From assembly GCA_017694735.1 (NCBI GenBank), contig JADIMN010000136.1:1-13050 (forward strand): a stretch of 13,050 nucleotides of DNA, written 5' to 3'. Under the pieces are notes generated by a model, which had not been told where the DNA came from, did no database searches, and worked only from the letters and a program-made list of their open reading frames with translations. The translations under genes and the position numbers were made by a program. The DNA is from Candidatus Alectryobacillus merdavium. Its GTDB lineage: Bacteria; Bacillota_I; Bacilli_A; RFN20; CAG-826. Of the stretch, positions 1-5,840 are shown in pieces (the stretch's first letter is position 1; each line of letters opens with the position of its first letter).

Positions 1-584
1 GAGACAGCTTCTGCTGCTCCAGCTTCAACCATGTTAATAGCATCTTTAGTACCAGCGACAGCTAAGTTGATATCGGAATTTTTCATTTCTTCAACGCTTG
101 GATTTATAACAAATTTTCCATTAATTCTTCCAACATAAACACCTGCTATTGGACCATCAAAAGGAATATCACTTACACAAAGTGCTAAACTAGAACCTAA
201 CATTGCTGTCATTTCTGGAGTACAGTCTTGATCAACACTCATTACAGTATTAATAATTTGTACTTCGTTTCTAAATCCATCAGCAAACATAGGTCTTATT
301 GGTCTATCAATAAGTCTTGCAGTTAATGTTGCGTGTTCACCTGGACGACCTTCTCTTCTTAAAAAAGATCCAGGAATTTTTCCAATTGCATATAATTTTT
401 CTTCATAAGTGACTGTTAAAGGAAAGAAATCGCCATCCTTTGGCAAATCACTTGCACATGCGGTAGAAAGAACCACGGTATCACCATATCTCACTAAAAC
501 AGCACCATCAGCTTGTTTAGCTATTTCGCCGTTTTCAACTACCAACTTTCTACCTTCGAAATCCATTTCGAATATTTTCTTCAT
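1..584 (-). CDS. pnp: Polyribonucleotide nucleotidyltransferase (PNPase), N-terminal part, cut by window edge
   Basis: PNPase is a phosphorolytic 3'-5' exoribonuclease that degrades mRNA in the cytoplasm. The 194 visible residues begin MKKIFEMDFEGRKLVVENGE and cover the first RNase PH domain. The family signature runs from REGRPGEHATLTARLIDRPI to RPMFADGF at about residues 72-100, followed by NEVQIINTVMSVDQD. The second RNase PH, KH and S1 domains lie beyond position 1. The ATG at 584 is supported by an AAGGAG ribosome binding site at 591-596 and matches the usual family start. The gene follows rpsO, the order common to many bacteria, but is separated from it by a terminator and has its own -10 box. 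Identity is by recognition of conserved motifs; nothing looks broken. Confidence 0.97.
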   Translation of the reverse strand, partial: MKKIFEMDFEGRKLVVENGEIAKQADGAVLVRYGDTVVLSTACASDLPKDGDFFPLTVTYEEKLYAIGKIPGSFLRREGRPGEHATLTARLIDRPIRPMFADGFRNEVQIINTVMSVDQDCTPEMTAMLGSSLALCVSDIPFDGPIAGVYVGRINGKFVINPSVEEMKNSDINLAVAGTKDAINMVEAGAAEAV

Positions 585-590
585 AATTTT

Positions 591-618
591 CTCCTTAAAA
601 ATAACCTTTAATATTATA
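591..618 (-). promoter_or_regulatory. pnp promoter (-10) and ribosome binding site
   Basis: On the minus strand a perfect TATAAT lies at 618-613, and an AAGGAG ribosome binding site lies at 596-591, with 6 nt before the ATG. Transcription would start near the G at 606, giving a leader of about 22 nt. No good -35 hexamer is visible at the expected spacing. The site sits just after the rpsO terminator, so pnp is probably transcribed at least partly on its own. Confidence 0.5.
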
Positions 619-642
619 TATTAAATGACAAACAAAAACATT

Positions 643-670
643 AAAAAAAGCGATAACTTTGTATCGCTTT
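643..670 (-). terminator. Rho-independent terminator after rpsO
   Basis: A 9-bp stem pairs 662-670 with 647-655 (AAAGCGATA/TATCGCTTT) around a 6-nt loop. On the minus strand it is followed by a run of seven Ts that begins in the last stem bases. It starts 5 nt beyond the rpsO stop codon and is oriented to end rpsO transcription. Confidence 0.85.
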
Positions 671-674
671 ATTT

Positions 675-941
675 TTACTTTCTAATTCCTAGTTTAACTA
701 ATAACTCAACATAAGCTTCTCTATCTTGCTCTGCTAAGTGTCTTAATAAACTTTTTCTTTGACCGACAAGGATCATTAATCCTCTTCTAGCACTAGCATC
801 TTTTTTATTTGCTTTTAAGTGTTCTGTAAGTTGTCTAATTCTTGCAGTTAATAAAGCAATTTGAACTTGGCTTGTACCAGTGTCCTTAGCGTTTTTGCCA
901 TAAGTCTTAATGATTTCGGCTTTTTCTTGTTTACTTAACAT
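675..941 (-). CDS. rpsO: 30S ribosomal protein S15
   Basis: S15 is a primary binder of 16S rRNA in the platform of the small subunit and often represses its own mRNA. The 88-residue length is typical of the family. Signature stretches include DTGTSQVQIALLTARIRQLT at about residues 21-40, LKANKKDASARRGLMILVGQ at about 43-62, and RKSLLRHL after that. The ATG at 941 has a strong AAGGAG upstream (951-957). The gene lies between truB and pnp and has its own promoter, a roughly 75-nt structured leader and its own terminator, so it looks like a self-contained transcription unit. Nothing unusual is seen in the protein. Confidence 0.98.
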   Translation of the reverse strand: MLSKQEKAEIIKTYGKNAKDTGTSQVQIALLTARIRQLTEHLKANKKDASARRGLMILVGQRKSLLRHLAEQDREAYVELLVKLGIRK

Positions 942-950
942 TCTTTTTTT

Positions 951-1018
951 CTCCTTCTTTATTCTTTGCTTAATCCGAGAAAATAATCGGAGACATTATA
1001 ACCCCAGATTAAGTTGCC
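951..1018 (-). promoter_or_regulatory. Structured rpsO leader, candidate S15 autoregulatory element
   Basis: On the minus strand, CTTAATC (1013-1007) can pair with GATTAAG (975-969), closing a junction. Inside it, GGGG (1005-1002) can pair with CTCC (992-989), and CGA/TCG can form a second small hairpin (989-987 with 978-976). A closing stem with two enclosed hairpins just upstream of the ribosome binding site resembles the three-way-junction S15 binding sites known from Gram-positive rpsO leaders. The fold was drawn by eye and the small stems share bases, so alternative folds exist. Confidence 0.45.
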
Positions 1019-1029
1019 TTAATATTATA
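1017..1029 (-). promoter_or_regulatory. rpsO promoter (-10 box)
   Basis: A perfect TATAAT lies at 1029-1024 on the minus strand, 32 nt after the truB stop codon. The predicted start is the GG at 1018-1017, immediately before the structured leader. The -35 position (about 1047-1052) is only TTTTAA-like and weak. Confidence 0.55.
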
Positions 1030-1060
1030 CACGCAATGTTTTATTATTAAAAGAAATATA

Positions 1061-1936
1061 TTAATTTAAATCGAAATTATATAAACCCTCTTTGCATCGA
1101 TAAACATTATTATGTACATTTTCGTATATTCCAATAATTTTTTGGTAGCAATCAACTAAAAGAATAAAATGATTTTGGTTCGTTTTTGAATTAAAACGGC
1201 CTCCATGAATTACCCAATTATATTGATTATCTGTTACCATTACAACAGGAAACATTTTAAAAGCAACATTTTTAAAAGTAAGTAAATCTTCTTCTTTAAT
1301 TTCACTAAGTTTTTTAGCATCTTTAAGAGAGTAATTTGCAACTTTTGTTCTCATAAGATTTTCTAAATACCCAACTGTATTTAGTTTTTTTGAGATATCA
1401 TATGCTAATTGTCTTATATATGTTCCTTTTGAAACACTACAAGAAAATAGAATTTCATTATCTTCAAAACTTATTAAATCGATAGAATAAACATTAATTT
1501 TTTTGTAAACTTCAGGAACTTTATCTTCATCTTCTCTTGCAAGTTTATAAAATTCTTTTCCATTAATTTTAGTTGCACTATACTTTGGAATTAGCTGTTC
1601 TTGTTCGCCTAAAAAAGATTTCAAAACATTAATTACTTCTTCTTTACTTAAATTAGGAACATCTTTTCTGTCAATAATTTCACCTTCTTTATCTAAGGTG
1701 GAGGTAGCTATTCCAAGTTTAATTTTTCCAATATATTCTTTATTATTTTCGTTTAAATAATTAAAAAGCGTAGTTCCTTTATTAATTCCTACAATTAGTA
1801 AACCTTCAGCAAAAGGATCAAGAGTACCAAAATGACCAATTTTATTTACATTAAATTTCTTTTTTAAATAATTATCAACTTCTCTAGAAGTCATGTTTTC
1901 TTCTTTATAAATTAAAAATAAACCGCTTTTTTCCAT
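1061..1936 (-). CDS. truB: tRNA pseudouridine(55) synthase TruB
   Basis: TruB converts U55 in the T loop of tRNAs to pseudouridine. The 291-residue protein has the catalytic motif GHFGTLDPFAEG at about residues 34-45, with Asp40 as the expected nucleophile. It also has LIPKYSATKINGKEFYKLAR at 115-134 and SKGTYIRQLAYDI at 169-181, all matching the family. The C-terminal part (about 228-291) resembles the small PUA-like RNA-binding tail and is weakly conserved. The ATG at 1936 has no Shine-Dalgarno sequence. Instead an extended -10 (TGG TATTAT) ends 7 nt before it, predicting a leaderless mRNA. ribF, the frequent downstream partner, is missing. The gene is divergent from the TtcA-like gene, with 14 bp between the start codons. 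Confidence 0.95.
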   Translation of the reverse strand: MEKSGLFLIYKEENMTSREVDNYLKKKFNVNKIGHFGTLDPFAEGLLIVGINKGTTLFNYLNENNKEYIGKIKLGIATSTLDKEGEIIDRKDVPNLSKEEVINVLKSFLGEQEQLIPKYSATKINGKEFYKLAREDEDKVPEVYKKINVYSIDLISFEDNEILFSCSVSKGTYIRQLAYDISKKLNTVGYLENLMRTKVANYSLKDAKKLSEIKEEDLLTFKNVAFKMFPVVMVTDNQYNWVIHGGRFNSKTNQNHFILLVDCYQKIIGIYENVHNNVYRCKEGLYNFDLN

Positions 1937-1953
1937 GTTATAATAATACCATG
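1934..1953. promoter_or_regulatory. Overlapping divergent leaderless promoters of truB and ttcA
   Basis: Twenty bases hold both start codons and both promoters. Plus strand: TG at 1936-1937, then TATAAT at 1939-1944, with the ATG 7 nt after the last T, at 1951. Minus strand: TGG (1951-1949), then TATTAT (1948-1943), with the ATG 7 nt further on, at 1936. The CATG around each start codon provides the TG of the opposing extended -10. The two -10 boxes overlap by two bases, so two polymerases could hardly bind together. No -35 and no ribosome binding site is present for either gene. Confidence 0.7.
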
Positions 1954-3081
1954 TCAGAAATCAAAAAAATATTAGCATGTATTAGAACAGCAGATAAAAG
2001 ATTCAATTTAATTAATAAAAAAGATAGAATTGCAATTGGAATAAGTGGCGGCAAAGACTCCATGTTACTTTTTTATGCACTACATCTTTACTCAAAATTT
2101 TCTTTTGTTGACTTTAAAATAGTTCCAATAATAATTGATTTAGGATTTGATAATTTCAATCCAAAACCAATTCTAGATTTTATTGAAAGCTTTGGTTATA
2201 AACTTGAAGTTTATGAAGCTAAAGATGTTTATAAAATACTCTTACTAAATCAAAAAGATAAATCACATTTGCCATGTTCAATATGTTCAAAAATGAAAAA
2301 GGCAATAATTGATAAAGCAGCAAAAAAATTTAACTGTAATAAAGTTGCTTTTGCTCATCATGCAGACGATGCGATTGAAACTCTTTTCTTAAATGAAATA
2401 AAAGGTGGCAAAATCTCTACATTTTCTCCTAAAATGTTTTTAACTAAAGATGAAATAACATTTATTCGACCACTTATTTTAGTATTTGAAAACGATATTT
2501 CAAAAACAGTTAAAGCACTTAATATTCCAGTTCTTGAATCAACATGCCCAGCAAATAAAAAGACAGAAAGAGAAGAAATTAAAATTCTTCTAAATCAACT
2601 ATATAAAAAATATCCTGAAGCTAGACAAAATTTCTTAAACATGATTTCTAATTATGATAATTTTCAATTGTGGGATGAATATGAAGTTAGACACATCGAA
2701 AATTCCTATATTACATTAAAATATTGCAGAAATGCTAGTGATATTCAAAAATTTTTGAATTATCATTCTCTTTCGAAATTAAAATATGATTATAATTATT
2801 TAATCTTTTTAAAAGAAAAAATAATTGGAACATTTGCTTATAATATAGAAAATAATGAACTCATTTTAAAATCAATTTATTTTAGAAATAAAAATATGGA
2901 GAAACTTTATTTTGAGCCAGTAATTAAAGAAATTGAAGTATTATTGTTTGAAAAATATAACCCAATAATTTTAAAAACTACTGCAAAACTTAAATATTTT
3001 AAAGAAAATTATAAAAAAGAAGGACAATATTATGTCCTTCAATTATCTGGTAAATTAAGCAAAATTCTTAGAAAAAATTAA
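1951..3081 (+). CDS. ttcA: TtcA-family tRNA 2-thiolation enzyme with extra C-terminal domain
   Basis: TtcA enzymes activate a tRNA cytidine with ATP and insert sulfur, usually with a [4Fe-4S] cluster. The N-terminal 220 residues show the PP-loop SGGKDS (32-37), CSIC with Cys109 and Cys112, AFAHHADDAIETLFLN (133-148), GGK, and FIRPL with a third cysteine at 199 in STCPANKKTERE. The three-cysteine pattern matches the cluster ligands of E. coli TtcA in spacing. Family members are usually about 240-310 residues. This one has 376, with about 125 extra residues (roughly 252-376) whose strand-helix pattern, including IIGTFAYNIENNELIL and YFKENYKKEG, suggests a diverged GNAT-like fold (inference). 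No ribosome binding site is seen; a leaderless start is predicted. The stop codon directly abuts that of convergent rbfA. Confidence 0.85.
   Translation: MSEIKKILACIRTADKRFNLINKKDRIAIGISGGKDSMLLFYALHLYSKFSFVDFKIVPIIIDLGFDNFNPKPILDFIESFGYKLEVYEAKDVYKILLLNQKDKSHLPCSICSKMKKAIIDKAAKKFNCNKVAFAHHADDAIETLFLNEIKGGKISTFSPKMFLTKDEITFIRPLILVFENDISKTVKALNIPVLESTCPANKKTEREEIKILLNQLYKKYPEARQNFLNMISNYDNFQLWDEYEVRHIENSYITLKYCRNASDIQKFLNYHSLSKLKYDYNYLIFLKEKIIGTFAYNIENNELILKSIYFRNKNMEKLYFEPVIKEIEVLLFEKYNPIILKTTAKLKYFKENYKKEGQYYVLQLSGKLSKILRKN
3013..3040 (-). terminator. Intrinsic terminator of the rbfA operon, embedded in the ttcA coding sequence
   Basis: On the minus strand GAAGGACA (3040-3033) pairs with TGTCCTTC (3026-3019) over a 6-nt loop, followed directly by six Ts (3018-3013). 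It lies 42 nt beyond the rbfA stop, inside the convergent gene, where it encodes the KKEGQYYVLQ segment. There is no U tract on the plus-strand side, so it should act only on minus-strand transcription. Confidence 0.8.
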
Positions 3082-3438
3082 TTACTTTTTAAAATTTTCA
3101 AGATCTTTTTCTTCCTTTTTAATTAACTCTTCTATCTTTTTTCCTGTTTCGTAAGAATCATCAAGTAAAAATTCGAGATTAGGAACTTTATAAATATCCA
3201 TTCTTTTTGCTAAACTTGATTTAATAAATCCTTTAACTTTATTTAGTTCTTCAAGATTTTTTAAAGGAAAATTAGTTCCTAGAAAAGAAACATATACTCT
3301 ACAGTATTGATAATCTGTTGAAAGTTTACAATCAGTTACTGTTACAAATCCAATACTTTTATTTCTTACTTCAAATGAAATAATTTCAGAAATGTTTTTC
3401 TTTATAAGCATTTCTATTCTTTTTATTTTGTCTGCCAT
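3082..3438 (-). CDS. rbfA: 30S ribosome-binding factor RbfA
   Basis: RbfA is a single KH-like domain protein that binds the immature 30S subunit and helps mature the 16S rRNA 5' end. The 118-residue length fits. Recognisable parts are the N-terminal helix RIEMLIKKNISEIISFEVRN, the strand SIGFVTVTDCKLSTDYQYCR, VYVSFLG, and KRMDIYKVPNLEFLLDDSYE with the trailing helix. The ATG overlaps the infB stop by one base (TAATG), which suggests translational coupling; a GAGGAA-like sequence lies upstream in the infB end. It is the last gene of the nusA-infB operon and is followed by an embedded terminator. Its stop is adjacent to the stop of the convergent TtcA-like gene. Confidence 0.95.
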   Translation of the reverse strand: MADKIKRIEMLIKKNISEIISFEVRNKSIGFVTVTDCKLSTDYQYCRVYVSFLGTNFPLKNLEELNKVKGFIKSSLAKRMDIYKVPNLEFLLDDSYETGKKIEELIKKEEKDLENFKK

Positions 3439-5264
3439 TAGTCCAATTCTTCCTCTATCATCTTGTATGCTTCAATAATATCTCCTTCATGAATATCATT
3501 GAAATTTAAAATTGAAATACCACATTCAAAGCCTTGTTTTACTTCTTTAACATCATCTTTAAATCTTCTTAAGCCAGCTAACTTACCGTTATAAATTTCA
3601 CTACCATCTCTTAAAACTCTAATAAGAGAAGTACTTGTTATTTCTCCATCTATAACATAGCATCCAGCAATCGTTCCAATTTTACTAGCTTTAAATGTTT
3701 GTCTAACTTCTGCTTGCCCAAGGTATTGTTCAACTTCTTTTTTCTTTCTCATACCTTTTAAAGTAGCTTCTAATTCTTCAATTAAAGCATAAATAATTCT
3801 ATGAAGTCTTATTTCAACTTTTTCTTCAATTGCCTTATTTCTAACATTTGCATCTGGTCTAACATTAAAACCATAAATAATTGCTTTAGAAGCATTGGCT
3901 AGTAAAACATCAGATTCAGTTATAGCGCCTGCAAAAGCTCTAATAATATTTATTTTAGTACCAGGAATATTAAGTTTTAAGACTGAACCTTTTACTGCTT
4001 CTGCAGCTCCGGTTGAATTAGCCTTAATAATAATATTGATATTTTTTATTTCGTTACCTTCTTCATCGGTAATAGATGTAGTAATACTTGATTTTCTATT
4101 TTCTTCATCTTTCTTTAATTTTCTGAAGTTAGCAATATCTTTCGCAATTTTTTCATCACTTAAAGCAACAAATCTATCACCTGCAACAGGAACTTCATTT
4201 AAACCTATAACACTAACTGGTGTTGAAGGTAATGCTTCAGAAACAATTCTATTTAAATCATCACTCATTCTTCTGATTTTTCCATAAGTAGTACCAACAA
4301 TAACATAATCACCAACTTTTAAGGTACCGTTTTGAATTAAAAACGTTGCTTTTGGACCTTCACCTTTATCTAAACGTGCTTCTAAAACAGTTCCTAGAGC
4401 ATATCTATTAGGGTTTGCTTTTAATTCTAACATTTCAGCTTCTAATAAAATATTTTCAAGCAAGTTATCTATTCCGATATTTTTCTTAGCACTAATTTCA
4501 CAGAAAATATTTTCACCACCATATTTTTCTGGAATTATATTATATTTCATTAATTCACTAATAACTTTCTCACTATTAGCACCAGGAGCATCAATTTTAT
4601 TAATAGCAACAATAATAGGAACATTTGCAGCTTTTGCGTGGTCTATTGCTTCAATTGTTTGAGGCATAACTCCATCATCAGCAGCTACAATTAAAACAAC
4701 AATATCAGTAACACTTGCACCTCTACTTCTCATTGCTGTAAAAGCTTCATGCCCAGGAGTATCAATAAAAGTAATTTTTTTACCATTAATTTCTTTTTGA
4801 TAAGCACCAATTTCTTGTGAAATTCCACCAAATTCAGAATCAACTAATCTTGAATTTCTTATCGCATCAATTAATGTTGTTTTACCATGATCAACATGTC
4901 CCATTACAGTGACAACTGGAGCTCTTTCAACTAAATCACCTGGATTTTCTTTAATTCTAAATAAATCTTCAAAATTATCGTTACTTATTTTTTCTTCTTT
5001 ATTAAAATCTAGATTATTTTCAATACATATCTCAGCTATAATGTTGTCATCTAATGGGGAATTAATTGTTAACATTAATCCTTTAAAGAAATATTTTTTG
5101 ATGATATCACTAGCTTTTATATTTAATGCAGTAGCAAGTTCACCAACACTAATGCTTCCTGAATAAGTCAAAGAGTTATTATCAATTCTGATTTTCTTTC
5201 CTTCTTGTTGCTTAGAAGAAACAATATTTTCAATTCTTTCGCTTTTATTAATTTTCTTTCCCAT
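3438..5264 (-). CDS. infB: Translation initiation factor IF-2
   Basis: IF2 is the GTPase that brings initiator fMet-tRNA to the 30S subunit and promotes subunit joining. GTPase motifs are intact: GHVDHGKT (G1, residues 122-129), DTPGHEAF (G3, from 168), NKID (G4, 222-225) and SAK (G5, 258-260). The C-terminal domains II-IV carry KANSTGAAEAVKGSVLKLN, FNVRPD and the final GFECGISILNF(N)D motif. At 608 residues it has a very short N-terminal extension, holding just one IF2N-like domain (about 35-90). This is closer to Mycoplasma-type IF2 than to the 700-900-residue forms of B. subtilis or E. coli. The ATG has an AAGGAG site (5271-5276), and the gene overlaps ylxQ by 17 nt. Confidence 0.98.
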   Translation of the reverse strand: MGKKINKSERIENIVSSKQQEGKKIRIDNNSLTYSGSISVGELATALNIKASDIIKKYFFKGLMLTINSPLDDNIIAEICIENNLDFNKEEKISNDNFEDLFRIKENPGDLVERAPVVTVMGHVDHGKTTLIDAIRNSRLVDSEFGGISQEIGAYQKEINGKKITFIDTPGHEAFTAMRSRGASVTDIVVLIVAADDGVMPQTIEAIDHAKAANVPIIVAINKIDAPGANSEKVISELMKYNIIPEKYGGENIFCEISAKKNIGIDNLLENILLEAEMLELKANPNRYALGTVLEARLDKGEGPKATFLIQNGTLKVGDYVIVGTTYGKIRRMSDDLNRIVSEALPSTPVSVIGLNEVPVAGDRFVALSDEKIAKDIANFRKLKKDEENRKSSITTSITDEEGNEIKNINIIIKANSTGAAEAVKGSVLKLNIPGTKINIIRAFAGAITESDVLLANASKAIIYGFNVRPDANVRNKAIEEKVEIRLHRIIYALIEELEATLKGMRKKKEVEQYLGQAEVRQTFKASKIGTIAGCYVIDGEITSTSLIRVLRDGSEIYNGKLAGLRRFKDDVKEVKQGFECGISILNFNDIHEGDIIEAYKMIEEELD

Positions 5265-5565
5265 AATTTTTCTCCTTAACTAATAATTTAATTTGTTTAG
5301 CAATATTTATATTGCTGATTCCAAACACAGATACTTCGTTTTTAGATAATAATTCGCCAAGAACAAGTTTATCTTCTAAATAAAGAAGATCAACGTTCTT
5401 GCAAATTTTCTTAATATCATTTAAAGACGAAGGAGCTATATCTTTAGCAAGTATTATTAAATATATTTTATTTTTAGCAACTAAACTAGCTAAAGATTGC
5501 TTGTAGACAATACTTCTACTCTTTTTTGCAAATTTGATTAGAGAAACAAGTTTATTATTTAACAT
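5248..5565 (-). CDS. ylxQ: YlxQ-type L7Ae-family ribosomal protein
   Basis: This is a small (105 residues) RNA-binding protein of the L7Ae/L30e/S12e fold, related to the kink-turn binders and found in this operon throughout Firmicutes. Visible features are the N-terminal helix LVSLIKFAKKSRSIVYKQSL, the strand IYLIILAKDIAPSSLNDI, LLYLEDKLVLGELLSKNEVS and the VFGISNINIA(K) C-terminal strand-helix. Its start overlaps the ylxR end by 7 nt and no clear Shine-Dalgarno sequence precedes it, so it is probably translated by coupling to ylxR. The 3' end overlaps the infB start. Assignment rests on both the sequence pattern and the invariant position between ylxR and infB. The cellular role is not firmly known. 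Confidence 0.85.
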   Translation of the reverse strand: MLNNKLVSLIKFAKKSRSIVYKQSLASLVAKNKIYLIILAKDIAPSSLNDIKKICKNVDLLYLEDKLVLGELLSKNEVSVFGISNINIAKQIKLLVKEKNYGKEN

Positions 5566-5813
5566 ACAAGAGTCAATAAATAGTCATATATTTCATCACT
5601 AATGTTGCATTCTAAAGCTTTACTTAAGAGTTTTTTCTTTTTAGCATTTTCAATTGCTTCTTTGTTTTTTGAAATATATGCTCCCCTTCCGTTTGCACGA
5701 TACGTAAAATCTACTTTAATATCGCCGGTTGGAGTTTTGACGATTCTAAAAAGTAAATTTCTATTTTTTATTTCGCCAGTTGAAATACATTTTCTTAAAA
5801 TTTCTTTTTTCAT
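5559..5813 (-). CDS. ylxR: YlxR-family RNA-binding protein
   Basis: This is a small basic protein of the YlxR family (DUF448), encoded between nusA and ylxQ in most Firmicutes. B. subtilis YlxR has been described as nucleoid-associated or RNA-binding. The conserved marks are RKCISTGE near the N-terminus (normally RKC-x-x-x-x), a hydrophobic strand LLFRIVKTPTGDIKVD, and GRGAYIS, the hallmark GRGAY motif at about residues 43-47. The start was chosen as the ATG at 5813 (84 residues), because GGAGG ends 7 nt before it. A TTG one codon upstream (5816) is possible but less well spaced. It lies 27 nt after the nusA stop and overlaps ylxQ. Confidence 0.92.
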   Translation of the reverse strand: MKKEILRKCISTGEIKNRNLLFRIVKTPTGDIKVDFTYRANGRGAYISKNKEAIENAKKKKLLSKALECNISDEIYDYLLTLVC

Positions 5814-5840
5814 CAAAACTCCTCCCAGTTAATATCTTAA

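Noticed and set aside
409..624. Plus-strand 71-residue open frame over the pnp start
   Set aside because: It is antisense to the pnp N-terminus and its promoter, with no ribosome binding site or family match.
3072..3110. Plus-strand terminator for ttcA around the abutting stop codons
   Set aside because: Only a five-pair A:T stem can be drawn; the T runs are Lys codons of rbfA read from the other strand.
3895..4287. Plus-strand 130-residue open frame with hydrophobic content
   Set aside because: It is antisense to infB, which is complete and clearly coding; AT-rich codon bias readily leaves the opposite strand open.
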